DNA of 64,000 bases from Bacteroidota bacterium (GCA_026391355.1 JAPLDH010000023.1:1-64000), one strand, 5' to 3'. Numbered from the stretch's first letter, positions 21,237-30,411 are shown. Notes: generated from the letters alone by a model not told the origin. Program-made: numbers and translations.

Positions 21237-21963
21237 TAAAAACAAGTATTTCATGGAGTCCCTGAAGGACAATATTTGGGCTTGCAAAGATGCTAATTTT
21301 TAACAACTTATTAAAATAGATCAGATCTCCCCCGCCGAGGATGACTTTTAACCCAGGGTATTTTTCCCGGTAAAGAGAAGCAAACCATTCCATTTCAGAT
21401 ACTATTCCGTGAATAACACCCGCTATTATCGACTCTTTGGTATCCATACCCAGGGGGTCCACAAGGCCTTCTTTACCGGTAAAGCTTAATAACGGCAATT
21501 TACCGGTAAAAGTATGCAATGACTGAAATCGCATCTGCATACCGGGCGAGATTGCACCGCCGAGAAACTCTTTTTCAGCGCTGACCAGATTATAGGTTAT
21601 ACAGGTTCCTGCCACAATGATCAGCACATACTCACCGGGAAACAAGGAAGCTCCGGCAACAGCCGCAGCCAGCCGGTCCTTCCCCAACTCCTTTGGGGTC
21701 CTGTAAAGATTGACCACTGGAATCGGCGTTTCTTCAGTTAGCTCGATAAACCGGAAGTTAGTTTTCAACCAACGGGTCAGGAATAATGGATGCCGGATTA
21801 CACTAGAAAGGATACAGGCTTCAATTCCCGGGATTTCCGCTGCAAAAGACTGAACAATTTTTAAGGAAATTTTCTGACAGGATGCAACTTTATAAAGAGA
21901 ACCATCAGGATTTGTCAATGCCATTTTTTTATTGGTATTGCCAAGATCGAGGATCAGGTTCAT
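21229..21963 (-). CDS. coaX: Type III pantothenate kinase with substituted cation-site aspartate
   Basis: A 244-residue ASKHA-fold kinase for the first step of coenzyme A synthesis. It has the N-terminal phosphate motif LDLGNTNKKMA, the GKDRLAAAVAG motif with the catalytic-base aspartate, and LGGAISPGMQMRFQSL. In the motif usually written D-A-G-T it reads IVAGTCITYN: GTG (valine) replaces the aspartate that normally helps bind the monovalent cation, and the later aspartate is asparagine. The gene overlaps its neighbours on both sides, so it is part of a tightly coupled operon. Confidence 0.92.
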   Translation of the reverse strand: MNLILDLGNTNKKMALTNPDGSLYKVASCQKISLKIVQSFAAEIPGIEACILSSVIRHPLFLTRWLKTNFRFIELTEETPIPVVNLYRTPKELGKDRLAAAVAGASLFPGEYVLIIVAGTCITYNLVSAEKEFLGGAISPGMQMRFQSLHTFTGKLPLLSFTGKEGLVDPLGMDTKESIIAGVIHGIVSEMEWFASLYREKYPGLKVILGGGDLIYFNKLLKISIFASPNIVLQGLHEILVFNV

Positions 21964-22895
21964 AATGCAATGTTAAGTTTTAGGATAATACCAAGAATCA
22001 CCATAGTAAGGGTCCCCCAGAACAGCCAACCCCATTCAATGCTGACCTCACGGGGGTTTTTACCATAATGTTCTGATGGATAATTGTTTGCACGTATCCA
22101 CAGGGGAATCAGCAAAAGCAACATGGAAAGGTTTACCCCTGTTTCAAGCGCAGAAAAATCAGGCAATGACAGTAAGATGATCACTATATTTCCAAGGATG
22201 AACGGGAAAATTACCTGGTTGACAAGATAGGGCCGGTGGATGGCCTTGTTAAAGTCAGTAAAATACATCTTTGACGAGGAGAGGAACATTTTGTAGTAAC
22301 GTGATCCAAGGAAGATCATTGCTCCGGCTGTGAGCAAGCCAAGAGCCCACAGATAAAGACGGTTGGGAAAAACAAACCCAATGGCAGCAGCACATCTTCC
22401 GTAGATAAAGGAGCCGAAAAATAATCCGCCCAAAATATATGTCACAGCCTGGTACATGACCCACAGGAAGAACATCCGCTGGTATCTTGAATATTTCCAG
22501 TTCTTCGTGTAACGCATGTAACACAATATAGCAATTATGCAAACCAATACAGGTCCGATCCCATACACCCCGAATTCCGATCTTTTTTTCCATTGCCGGC
22601 TTGTAATCAGGAAATCAATGGTGTTAAAATGAATGATGGTATGGATGTTAAACCAGGATGCAGCAAATGCAGTAACGAACTGGCTGAAAAAGATGATGAT
22701 GAAATAAGAAAGCAGGAACAGCAGGGTGGAGTTCAATGTAATGATCACATAGCTGGAAGAGAAGACAACCGAATATCGTGAAAATGAACTCTTGAAATTT
22801 TTGACTCCCCCGGATATTCTTGACTTGAAATGCCTGACTTTTGATCTTCTTGGAAGAACCACTTCATCGGGTTCAAATTGTAATTGTTTCCGCAT
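21960..22895 (-). CDS. Polytopic membrane protein, unknown function
   Basis: 311 residues with a basic N-terminal tail of about 45 residues and about seven hydrophobic segments. Between the first and second hydrophobic segments is a loop with NIHTIIHFNTIDFLITSRQW. No motif that I recognise is present. It is the first gene of the coaX operon, overlapping coaX by 4 bp. Confidence 0.8.
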   Translation of the reverse strand: MRKQLQFEPDEVVLPRRSKVRHFKSRISGGVKNFKSSFSRYSVVFSSSYVIITLNSTLLFLLSYFIIIFFSQFVTAFAASWFNIHTIIHFNTIDFLITSRQWKKRSEFGVYGIGPVLVCIIAILCYMRYTKNWKYSRYQRMFFLWVMYQAVTYILGGLFFGSFIYGRCAAAIGFVFPNRLYLWALGLLTAGAMIFLGSRYYKMFLSSSKMYFTDFNKAIHRPYLVNQVIFPFILGNIVIILLSLPDFSALETGVNLSMLLLLIPLWIRANNYPSEHYGKNPREVSIEWGWLFWGTLTMVILGIILKLNIAL

Positions 22896-22930
22896 ATGGG
22901 TTATAAAGAAAATGAATTACCTATTTTATA

Positions 22931-22938
22931 CAAAAATA
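22931..22938 (-). promoter_or_regulatory. -7 box for the coaX operon
   Basis: TATTTTTG on the minus strand, 36 bp before the first gene. The -33 element is not obvious. Confidence 0.4.
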
Positions 22939-23072
22939 AGGACTAAAATAATATGATCAGGTATTAATCATTATTTTTCTCAGATTTTATAAACGCAAAC
23001 CGGGGGAGCAGTTTAAATCCCTCAAAAAATTGGGAGGTCTATAAATTCCTTTTATAAGTTGAAAAAATGTAT

Positions 23073-23080
23073 TATTTTTG
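23073..23080 (+). promoter_or_regulatory. -7 box for tRNA-Phe
   Basis: TATTTTTG fits TAnnTTTG and ends 14 bp before the tRNA 5' end. Confidence 0.5.
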
Positions 23081-23094
23081 CGCCCTTATTTTAA

Positions 23095-23167
<73 letters not shown>

Positions 23168-23179
23168 CAAAAATATTGA

Positions 23180-23214
23180 CCCTGAACATTGATTATCAAT
23201 TTGTTCAGGGTTTT
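23180..23214 (+). terminator. Terminator after tRNA-Phe
   Basis: CCCTGAACA (23180-23188) pairs perfectly with TGTTCAGGG (23202-23210) and is followed by TTTTT. Confidence 0.85.
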
Positions 23215-23366
23215 TCATTTTTCAATTGTGGTACTATTGTGGAACATTTAATACCATATAGGCCGGTATTAATCATTTTTAGCGTGTCCATCTACATCCG
23301 CAAGGCACTGAGGGATATTTCTATACCGATGGATATCAAAAAAAGGATACCAATCGGGATTCAGGT

Positions 23367-24500
23367 TTATTCAAGAAAATAATATTTTTTTAACCAGATT
23401 TTAAACATGGGGTCAAGAAATACACCCGTTCCCTGCATAGTATCAATGATCTCCTTATCAATCAAAGCCGTTTTTATCCTGCTTACATTTGCTGATGTTC
23501 CAAGCTGGTATTTTTGGATGGTCTCTTTTGAACTAAAACGGGGTTCTTCGTTGATCATAGCCCTGAGATAATTTACCTGTGTCGTACTGAGTGATTCTGT
23601 AAGATTTTGAAATAATAGACTAAGCTGTAACGTGAGCGAATCCAGTGATTGATCAATCACCTGACCGGTCATTATATTATCGCATCGCAGCCAGCACAAT
23701 TGTGCCAGTTGCTGAACATAATAAGGATGATTGTCAACCAGTGTTGCAATCCGATAGGATTGCTCAGGGGCGATTTCTTTGCCTGTTGCATGAAACCGTT
23801 CTGTAATATATTTTTCCCAGTCTTTTGTGGAAATTTTTTCAATGAACATCAGATCCCCGAATTTATAAAAAGGCATAGATGGCGATGTAAAAACTTGTAT
23901 TAGCATGTGGCGTTTACTTCCAAATAAACAATACGACACATCATGATGTTGTTGCCAGTGAGAACGTAATTGTTTTTGAAAAGCTACTGTATCATTGTAA
24001 AATCCAATATTCTGGAATTCATCAATGCAGACGATTATTTTCCATCCTTTTGATTTTGCAATCTGTTGAGGAAGATCCAGTATTTCGTCCGGTTGTTTTT
24101 TAACCTCACTCCAATTCAATCCAAGGGAAAATTCCTGAAAATGATCGGGAGAGAAGCTGATCTTTGGAATCCATTGTTTGAAAAAATCCTTTGTGAAAGA
24201 AATAATTTCCTGAAGTTTTGTGGTAGTTCCCCTGATAACCTGTTCTGCCATCTTGCGGTAAAAATCTTCTTCAGACCGGACATTGAACAGGTCGATGGAA
24301 ATAATCTTTATTTTCTTATTCTCCTGCATGACCACGCGGGAGACTTTTTGCATCAGGGATGATTTACCCCATCGCCTTGGAGAGATCATGATTGTGTTGA
24401 TGCCGGACATGAAATTGTTTTTCAAACGGATGATCTCTTCGGTCCTGTTGGTGAAATCGTCCCCCGAGGCTAGTTTCCCGAATATAAAAGGTGTTTCCAT
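23367..24500 (-). CDS. Stand-alone archaeal-type AAA ATPase
   Basis: 377 residues. The P-loop variant is SPRRWGKSSLM (near residues 41-51), the Walker B-like strand is IIVCIDEFQNIG, and a sensor-like CLFGSKRHML follows. The C-terminal 80 residues look like a winged helix (STTQVNYLRAMINEEP, SANVSRIKTALIDKEII). Members of this ATPase group are widespread orphan genes in archaea and Bacteroidota, often multicopy and mobile; their role is unknown. It has its own very good promoter and marks the beginning of the accessory region. Confidence 0.88.
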   Translation of the reverse strand: METPFIFGKLASGDDFTNRTEEIIRLKNNFMSGINTIMISPRRWGKSSLMQKVSRVVMQENKKIKIISIDLFNVRSEEDFYRKMAEQVIRGTTTKLQEIISFTKDFFKQWIPKISFSPDHFQEFSLGLNWSEVKKQPDEILDLPQQIAKSKGWKIIVCIDEFQNIGFYNDTVAFQKQLRSHWQQHHDVSYCLFGSKRHMLIQVFTSPSMPFYKFGDLMFIEKISTKDWEKYITERFHATGKEIAPEQSYRIATLVDNHPYYVQQLAQLCWLRCDNIMTGQVIDQSLDSLTLQLSLLFQNLTESLSTTQVNYLRAMINEEPRFSSKETIQKYQLGTSANVSRIKTALIDKEIIDTMQGTGVFLDPMFKIWLKKYYFLE

Positions 24501-24516
24501 AATCTGTTATTTTGTA

Positions 24517-24548
24517 CAAAGATAGCTAACATATTTGTAACTAACAAA
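24517..24548 (-). promoter_or_regulatory. Promoter of the AAA ATPase gene
   Basis: On the minus strand TTTG (24548-24545), a 20-bp spacer and TATCTTTG (24524-24517), an exact match to the Bacteroidota consensus. The leader to the ATG is about 10 nt. Confidence 0.8.
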
Positions 24549-24870
24549 CATGTTACTAATCAGGTTGTGAGATTTGCATAAAGTTTCATCAGGAATCCAC
24601 TTTTCACCGGATATCAGATCGTGTGGATCCCCTTGGAGGAAGCACCTTTAACGCCCCGCATGCATAACCCAATCTGCCTTTTCATCCCCATAGTATTTTG
24701 TTTGAAAGATCAAATCTTTAGCCCAAAATATAAAGACAAATATGACTTTTCGGAGTGGACTCATTATTTAAAACAACTATCAAAACAGCAAAAACCTAAA
24801 ATCGGAATACCTTTGTCATTACTAATTCAATTATTGCAAATAGCAAGAAACTTTGGAAAGAAAGACCTAT
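24549..24870. other. Gap of about 320 bp without a convincing gene
   Basis: An open frame runs from 24621 to 24893 on the plus strand, but its first half is not protein-like and it overlaps the next gene. Its second half (FSEWTHYLKQLSKQQKPKIG) could be the tail of a decayed gene. Confidence 0.4.
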
Positions 24871-25347
24871 ATGATCAAAAAGAACAAACTTGACAAATCA
24901 TTTGGATCAGTTGGAACTTCCGCTGGGGTGTTCTTGTTCATTGCTGGGGTAATCATTACATACTTTTACATTTCGGGACTAATCTTGGTGCTGCTTGGAG
25001 CCTTCTTTGGATTTACTTCCACGAGCACGCTGATCGATTATGATAAAAAGCGGGTTAAGTTTTCAAACGATATATTCGGGATTATTAAGATTGGCAAATG
25101 GATTAATATCGAGTCCGATATGAAGATTGGGATTAAAAAATCAGATGTTACCTGGCGAGCATACGGAGCAAGTAATCAGGCTATTGATGTTATTGTTAAA
25201 GATTTCAGGCTCATCCTTTTTGATTCTGACAACAAAGAGATCATGCAGATCAAAAAAACAGATTCGCTTGATGCAGCTAAAATAGAACGTGAAACACTGT
25301 CTAATAAATTGGGATTGTGTATAGTTGTACCACATTATAAGACATAA
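24871..25347 (+). CDS. Small membrane protein, unknown function
   Basis: About 158 residues from MIKKNKLDKSFG. Two adjacent hydrophobic segments (about residues 14-50) are followed by a soluble beta-rich domain of about 100 residues that resembles a membrane-anchored PH-like domain (TSTLIDYDKKRVKFSNDIFG). No family can be named. The next gene starts 19 bp downstream, so the two may be cotranscribed. Confidence 0.65.
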   Translation: MIKKNKLDKSFGSVGTSAGVFLFIAGVIITYFYISGLILVLLGAFFGFTSTSTLIDYDKKRVKFSNDIFGIIKIGKWINIESDMKIGIKKSDVTWRAYGASNQAIDVIVKDFRLILFDSDNKEIMQIKKTDSLDAAKIERETLSNKLGLCIVVPHYKT

Positions 25348-25366
25348 AACTGGAACAAGAAAAATC

Positions 25367-25594
25367 ATGAAACCAAAAGATAAACCGAATCAGGGAATGT
25401 ACGATGCTTGGCATGATGACCCCTCAAATTGGAAGTTGGGCATCTTCTATTTTAATAAGCTGGACAAACGAGTTTTCATGCCTAAAAGAATTATGGGTTT
25501 TGGGTGGACAGTAAACTTTGCACATCCATATTCGTATCTGACCATGTTGGGATTGATCATCATACTTATTCTATTCGGGTTCTATTTGCATTGA
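25367..25594 (+). CDS. DUF5808-type small membrane protein
   Basis: 75 residues from MKPKDKPNQGMYDAW. It has a motif WKLGIFYFNKLDKRVFMPKR and GFGWTVNFAHP, the pattern of DUF5808 domains, and one C-terminal transmembrane segment (LTMLGLIIILILFGFYL). Function is unknown. Confidence 0.75.
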   Translation: MKPKDKPNQGMYDAWHDDPSNWKLGIFYFNKLDKRVFMPKRIMGFGWTVNFAHPYSYLTMLGLIIILILFGFYLH

Positions 25595-25666
25595 TAACCA
25601 GTTAATAATTAATGGAAGCATGGGAATTACCTTTACACATGTTAACCGAAAAATAGTGAGAATAAA

Positions 25667-26188
25667 ATGAAAGTAGATGTAGAATATCTGGAATTTATGT
25701 GGTCGATGCGGCACTTCTTAATAACGTGCGGTGACATAGAGGGGAAATCAAACATAATTGCAGTCAGTTTTTGTATGCCCATATCAAAAGAGCCCCCACT
25801 TATTGCTTGTGCCATTGGGAAAAAGTCTTGTTCGTCCGAACTGATTAAGAACAGCAAAGAGTTTATTGTCAATGTTCCGCTTGTGGAGCTAAAACCGCAA
25901 ATATATTATTGCGGGTACCATTCGGGATATCAAGTGGATAAATTTAAAGAAACGGGATTAACACCCCAACCAGCACGAAAAGTGAAAGCCCCTGTTATTG
26001 ACGAGTGTATGGCTCATATGGAATGTAAGGTCACTCAAATAATTGAAACAGGCGATAAAAACCTGTTCATAGGTGAGGTTGTAGAAGCGTATGCGGAAGA
26101 AACTCTTGCAAAGGGAGAAAGAAAAACCGAATATGCACAAGGTGATTTCCCACGGAAAGTATACGGTACAAGATTTAAAACGCAATAG
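25667..26188 (+). CDS. Flavin reductase-like (FMN-binding split barrel) protein
   Basis: 173 residues without a signal peptide. The pattern of the DIM6/NTAB flavoprotein family is visible: NIIAVSFCMPISKEPPLIAC, a SSELIKNSKEFIVNVP segment, and the C-terminal ECKVTQIIETGDKNLFIGEV in parts. Such proteins bind FMN and reduce flavins or hold them as cofactors. It lies in a plus-strand run of unrelated small genes. Confidence 0.88.
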   Translation: MKVDVEYLEFMWSMRHFLITCGDIEGKSNIIAVSFCMPISKEPPLIACAIGKKSCSSELIKNSKEFIVNVPLVELKPQIYYCGYHSGYQVDKFKETGLTPQPARKVKAPVIDECMAHMECKVTQIIETGDKNLFIGEVVEAYAEETLAKGERKTEYAQGDFPRKVYGTRFKTQ

Positions 26189-26425
26189 TTCACAATGGTT
26201 TGGGAGTGTTTGCGGTTCTTCATATTGACAATCAACCGCAATGGCAGGGCAGAATCGAAAAACTCACCATAATTGAAATAACATGAACGAGAGAAAAGGC
26301 ATATGGTTCGTTTTATACCATTGTTCGACACCCTTGAAATTCATGCAAAAGCGGCTGTTGCCTTTGCCCTTTCTACAGAAAAAAGTTAATGAAAATTCAT
26401 CGGATAAAACTGAGGATTATAAAAA

Positions 26426-27244
26426 ATGAGTAATAAAAACATTCCATTTCAAACCATAAATTGGTCAGACATTACTAAAACAGAGCACAAAGGCGAAACA
26501 GGAATTTCATATTGGCAGACGACTCAATTTGAAGGACTACGGATTAGAATAGTTGAATATTCCAAGGGTTATGTCGCTGATCATTGGTGTCAGAAAGGAC
26601 ATATTGTGCATTGTTTGGAAGGAGATTTTGTGAGCGAACTCAAAGATGGTAGCAAATTTATTTTAACAAAAGGGATGACCTATGTGGTTTCCGATGAATT
26701 AAGTTCGCATCGTTCAGTTGCAGAAAACGGAGTAAAATTATTGATTGTTGATGGGGATTTTTTGAAATTTATTAACCTTAAAACTACAAACATGAATCAC
26801 AATAAAATTATTCCCAGCCTTTGGTTTAGCAATGATGGTGGCAACATTTCAAAAGTTGTTGATTATTACAAAACTATTTTTGGCAGCGATTTTGAAAAAG
26901 GAGACATAGTGCCTCTTGGCGAGACACCCAGTGGAAATACTGAAATTTGTGAAGTGAAAATTTTTGGACAAAAGTATTCGTTGATGAGTACTGAAAAAGA
27001 ACATCATCCATTTAATGACGCATTAGCGTTGACTATCAATTGTGAAGACCAAAAAGAGATTGATAAATTTTGGAATTATTTCACCCACGATGGTGAAGAA
27101 TCACAATGTGGCTGGTGTATAGATAAATATGGACTTCGCTGGCAAGTGTTGCCTGAGAATTTTGGTGAACTGATGAGTAAACCCAATTCATGGGAAGTAA
27201 TGATGTCGCAGAAGAAGATTGTGATTGAGGAATATTTAAAATAA
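26426..27244 (+). CDS. DHCW-motif cupin fused to a VOC (PhnB-like) domain
   Basis: 272 residues. Residues 1-115 are a cupin with the signature ADHWCQKGHI and a second strand motif LSSHRSV. Residues 123-272 are a vicinal-oxygen-chelate domain of the PhnB/3-demethylubiquinone methyltransferase-like type (NKIIPSLWFSNDGGN, TIFGSDFEKG, HPFNDALALTINCEDQ, CGWCIDKYGLRWQVLP). The junction NLKTTNMNHNK contains what would be the natural start of a separate VOC gene, so the fusion probably arose from loss of a stop codon. Both halves look intact; no substrate can be assigned. Confidence 0.85.
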   Translation: MSNKNIPFQTINWSDITKTEHKGETGISYWQTTQFEGLRIRIVEYSKGYVADHWCQKGHIVHCLEGDFVSELKDGSKFILTKGMTYVVSDELSSHRSVAENGVKLLIVDGDFLKFINLKTTNMNHNKIIPSLWFSNDGGNISKVVDYYKTIFGSDFEKGDIVPLGETPSGNTEICEVKIFGQKYSLMSTEKEHHPFNDALALTINCEDQKEIDKFWNYFTHDGEESQCGWCIDKYGLRWQVLPENFGELMSKPNSWEVMMSQKKIVIEEYLK

Positions 27245-27252
27245 ACAACAAA

Positions 27253-27366
27253 CCGCCAGTAACGGCTCATACCCAATTCGGGTTTCAGAGGTAGGCAAGG
27301 CTTGTATCGTGTGATACAGACGTACCCACGCAATCTTGCACTGGGCATAGCCGCAGCCGTTAACGG
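27253..27366. repeat. 114-bp imperfect palindrome, possible recombination site (attC-like)
   Basis: The ends CCGCCAGTAACGGCT (27253-27267) and AGCCGTTAACGG (27355-27366) are inverted repeats with a small bulge. Inside, ACCCA/TGGG, GCAAG/CTTGC and a central TGTATC-GTG-TGATACA hairpin extend the structure. The size and long bulged cruciform recall integron attC sites, and the element lies between two small cassette-like genes. The canonical GTTRRRY core is not matched exactly (GTTAACG here). Confidence 0.5.
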
Positions 27367-27447
27367 TCATTGTATCGGAATTCAAAGCAGACACACAACT
27401 AATAGTAAAAATATGAAGGTCTTGTAAGTAAATTAAAATAATACACC

Positions 27448-28041
27448 ATGGCAAAGAGAGAAAAAAATCCTAATGTTGATTTTTATTTTAGTAAAGCCAA
27501 AAAGTGGCAGGAAGAGGTTGAGAAATTGAGAATAATAATTCTTGACTGTGAGTTGACCGAAGAATTGAAGTGGGGTTGTCCATGTTACACGTTTCAAAAT
27601 AATAACGTAGTTTTAATACATGGATTTAAAGAATACTGTGCGCTTTTGTTTTTCAAAGGTGCATTATTACATGATGTCAAAGGCATTCTAATAAAGCAAA
27701 CGGAAAATGTGCAGGCGTCACGACAAATTCGGTTCACCAATGTTCGAGAAATAGATAAGTTGGCACCCATCTTGAAAGCCTATATTCATGAAGCCATCGA
27801 AGTTGAAAAAGCGGGTTTGAAAGTGGAATTGAAAAAAACCTCTGAATATACCATTCCTGAAGAATTTCAAAATAAATTAGATGAAACACCTGACTTGAAA
27901 ACTGCCTTCGAGGCATTAACACCTGGACGACAAAGAGCATATATTTTTTATTTTTCTCAACCAAAACAATCCAGAACTCGGGAGTCAAGAATTGAAAAAT
28001 GTATGCAACTAATTCTCAATGGAAAAGGATTAAATGATTAA
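27448..28041 (+). CDS. YdeI-family protein
   Basis: 197 residues. The N-terminal 110 residues form a DUF1801-like domain (ELKWGCPCYTFQNNNVVLIHGFKEYCALLFFKG in parts), and the C-terminal part has the YdeI/OmpD-associated region (TPGRQRAYIFYFSQPKQSRTRESRI split, with IEKCMQLILNGKG). The function of the family is not established. It follows the palindromic element by 81 bp. Confidence 0.88.
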   Translation: MAKREKNPNVDFYFSKAKKWQEEVEKLRIIILDCELTEELKWGCPCYTFQNNNVVLIHGFKEYCALLFFKGALLHDVKGILIKQTENVQASRQIRFTNVREIDKLAPILKAYIHEAIEVEKAGLKVELKKTSEYTIPEEFQNKLDETPDLKTAFEALTPGRQRAYIFYFSQPKQSRTRESRIEKCMQLILNGKGLND

Positions 28042-28137
28042 TAACCACCATTTTGAAAGCCCTTCTTGGGTCGTTATTGCTTTGAAGACGGTTTCAAGCG
28101 TTGCTTTGATGAGTATTTGGTGATAGCTGGTTTGCAT
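28030..28137 (-). pseudogene. N-terminal fragment of an SRPBCC (AHSA1-like) protein
   Basis: 35 codons read MQTSYHQILIKA, then TLETVFKAITTQEGLSKWW, the classic opening of an Aha1/SRPBCC domain, then stop. The rest of the roughly 140-residue domain is absent. It overlaps the tail of the convergent YdeI-like gene, which suggests truncation by recombination at this point. Confidence 0.7.
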
Positions 28138-28154
28138 AAATTCCAAATTAAAAT

Positions 28155-28895
28155 TTATGGCATTATGAATTTCCCAAAGAAAGTAAGCCAAAGGAGATAA
28201 CCGCTTACCCCACCCACTAATCCAGCCAGAATAAATGTAAGTCTTTGTTTTTGAGGGATGAATTTGAATATTACAAAGGCAAGAACGATCAAAGCTATTG
28301 AAGCGGTAATAATTGAAATTGACCACCTTGGAAAATTCAAATATCCCGCAAGGATAAATTCATCGCTATGTGATCTAATTGATCCATGAAGCATTAAATT
28401 GGTAACCCCCACGAAGAAATTTGCCGCCTGTCGAAGCCAGAACAATGTGACAAAAATCAATACCCATAGGAAGAAAGGCAATTTTTGAGATGAAAAGTAT
28501 CGCCTTCGTAAGAAAAACAGGAGAATTAACCCGATAGTTCCTGTGAGCATTGTTTGCATGGCTCCACCGAGTGTGATCCAGAAACTGTCATGTTGCCGTT
28601 TCAACAACAAACTATCCCACTTTTCTTGATCAGGGAACGTTTGTTTCGCTTTGATCTGTTTTTTGTTGAGTTGCCAATGAGATTTGATGAAGGCTTCATC
28701 GTTTGTGTCTTTCAAAAAGAAATATGTGGATTTGTAATTGATTCCTGCTTCATATCCAAGGCATCTGGCAACTACATAATGTCCAGACTCATGTGAGACC
28801 GTTCCAATGATTGTGAAGGCAATAAAACCGATTGCCAGTAACACGAATAACCCAAAGTCAAAGTTTAGGGTCAGCAGTTTTGTGAGGATTTTCAT
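28155..28895 (-). CDS. Membrane metallopeptidase, M50-like
   Basis: 246 residues with about five hydrophobic segments. The first helix pair carries SHESGHYVVARCLGYEAG (near residues 34-51), an HExxH motif inside a membrane segment as in site-2 proteases. A possible third zinc ligand was not located with confidence. The substrate is unknown. Confidence 0.75.
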   Translation of the reverse strand: MKILTKLLTLNFDFGLFVLLAIGFIAFTIIGTVSHESGHYVVARCLGYEAGINYKSTYFFLKDTNDEAFIKSHWQLNKKQIKAKQTFPDQEKWDSLLLKRQHDSFWITLGGAMQTMLTGTIGLILLFFLRRRYFSSQKLPFFLWVLIFVTLFWLRQAANFFVGVTNLMLHGSIRSHSDEFILAGYLNFPRWSISIITASIALIVLAFVIFKFIPQKQRLTFILAGLVGGVSGYLLWLTFFGKFIMP

Positions 28896-28969
28896 GTCAC
28901 ATAAAAGTTTTGCATTTCATTGATTACAAAACCTACATCGGATGAGCTTTCGTTTGATTTTCGTTCATT

Positions 28970-29794
28970 TTATTCACATTTCCAAGTCCTTATGTATTGC
29001 AAATCATCAATCGAGGCAATATTCTCATTTGTAAGTTTAATCCAGCGACCAGAAAGATTATTGTACAATGATGTTAACTCGAAATGAGATAATGCAATAC
29101 CCATATCAATATCGTGTAATCCTCTTGCCTCGTATTTTTTACTTATTGGTTTTTTAAAAAAATGAAATTCGTTATTAACGTCATCAAAAAACACTCTCCA
29201 AGGTTGAGTATTTCCTGAGGACGGAGCTAATCTTACCATCTCTAACGAATCAGAATATTTCTTCACATACTCTGGGCTAAGAGGTGTTTTCAATTTGTAA
29301 TTGAAAAACATTTTCTCCCAACTTTGCCGTTTTGAAGCGTTAACCAAGAATCTTACATATTTGTCTAAATATGACTGTTTATCTTCAGAATATCCTATAA
29401 TTATTATAGATGGTATTTCAGAGCCATTTTCAATGAGTGCTTCATTAAAATAAGTTTTATCAAAATATCCCACCCAACAAGTTGATATGTTTATTTCAGT
29501 GGCTTTTAATACCACCTTTTCCATCAAATATCCATAATTCACTCTTGAATCTATTGAAGACTTTGATGTGCCCAGAATATAGGTATGCTGTCCTTTAATC
29601 ATTCCATAATCAAGTTTCATTTGCTTGTCAGCATCGGTTTTTCCGATGATTCTGAAATTTATAACCTCATTTTCTAAACCTGTATTATTTTCAACGATGT
29701 AGCTTTCGAGGTCTTTCTTATCATCAGGTTTCAATGCGGCTGGAGTGAAAGTCCTGCATGATTTTCGCTTTTTGATGGTCTCAATAATGTTCAT
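28970..29794 (-). CDS. Nitroreductase, TM1586-like double-domain type
   Basis: 274 residues from MNIIETIKKRKSCRTF. It has the FMN-binding RKSCRTF motif, a GYLMEKVVLKATEINISTCWVG core in parts, and a second nitroreductase-like half with MVRLAPSSGNTQPWRV and DMGIALSHFEL. This two-half layout matches the putative TM1586 nitroreductase family. It is an orphan gene in the accessory region. Confidence 0.87.
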   Translation of the reverse strand: MNIIETIKKRKSCRTFTPAALKPDDKKDLESYIVENNTGLENEVINFRIIGKTDADKQMKLDYGMIKGQHTYILGTSKSSIDSRVNYGYLMEKVVLKATEINISTCWVGYFDKTYFNEALIENGSEIPSIIIIGYSEDKQSYLDKYVRFLVNASKRQSWEKMFFNYKLKTPLSPEYVKKYSDSLEMVRLAPSSGNTQPWRVFFDDVNNEFHFFKKPISKKYEARGLHDIDMGIALSHFELTSLYNNLSGRWIKLTNENIASIDDLQYIRTWKCE

Positions 29795-30012
29795 ATTCCG
29801 TTTTTTAGTTTTCAATCATGTGGTAAATTAATTATTAGTCTATATCCGGTCTTTTTCCCTACCAATCGGGCAAACGGCAATACATATCCCGCAGATTCTT
29901 TTATCTATTTTTAAGAGAGTTCTCCCGAATTTACTGCATTTCTCTCGGCATTAAAAAGCATAAACAGCAATAAGATTCGGTATTGCGTGCTTATCAGTTT
30001 TATTGTTAAGTT

Positions 30013-30411
30013 TTAACCAATTTTTTTACCTGCCGTTGCTCCAGGTTTGAGAGAATGAATCTCATCAATATGAATTACAACAACACCAAAGGGTTTAGGC
30101 ATCCCTATTTTTGCAGACATTGCAACTGCCTGCTCATATAACTCTCCACTTTCCTGTAATGAAGGGTTCCCAATAAATCTGTATCCATCTAAAATCTCAC
30201 GGTTGACAATAGAAATTGCAACTTTTGAACCTCGTTTAATATTTTCATAGGTCGCACCGCCAGTCCCTTCAGTGAAAATGAGTGAATCATCAGATAATAC
30301 ACGGGTTGACCGCTTTGGTGCTACATTGGGTGTTCCATCAGCATTTACTGTTCCGACAAAACATTGCTGTGTTGCAATCATGTCCTTCATTTCTTGTGTC
30401 AGTGTTGCCAT
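30013..30411 (-). CDS. Pyridoxamine 5'-phosphate oxidase-like FMN-binding protein
   Basis: 132 residues forming one split-barrel domain: ATQQCFVGTVNADGTPNVAPKRSTRVLSD in pieces, a glycine-rich loop, VAISIVNREILDGYRFIG and a final VVIHIDEIHSL. Members bind flavin or F420 and the substrate is usually unknown. It is much shorter than true PdxH. Confidence 0.87.
   Translation of the reverse strand: MATLTQEMKDMIATQQCFVGTVNADGTPNVAPKRSTRVLSDDSLIFTEGTGGATYENIKRGSKVAISIVNREILDGYRFIGNPSLQESGELYEQAVAMSAKIGMPKPFGVVVIHIDEIHSLKPGATAGKKIG

Noticed and set aside
24621-24893. Open frame of 90 codons
   Set aside because: Its first half is not protein-like and it overlaps the better-supported gene starting at 24871.
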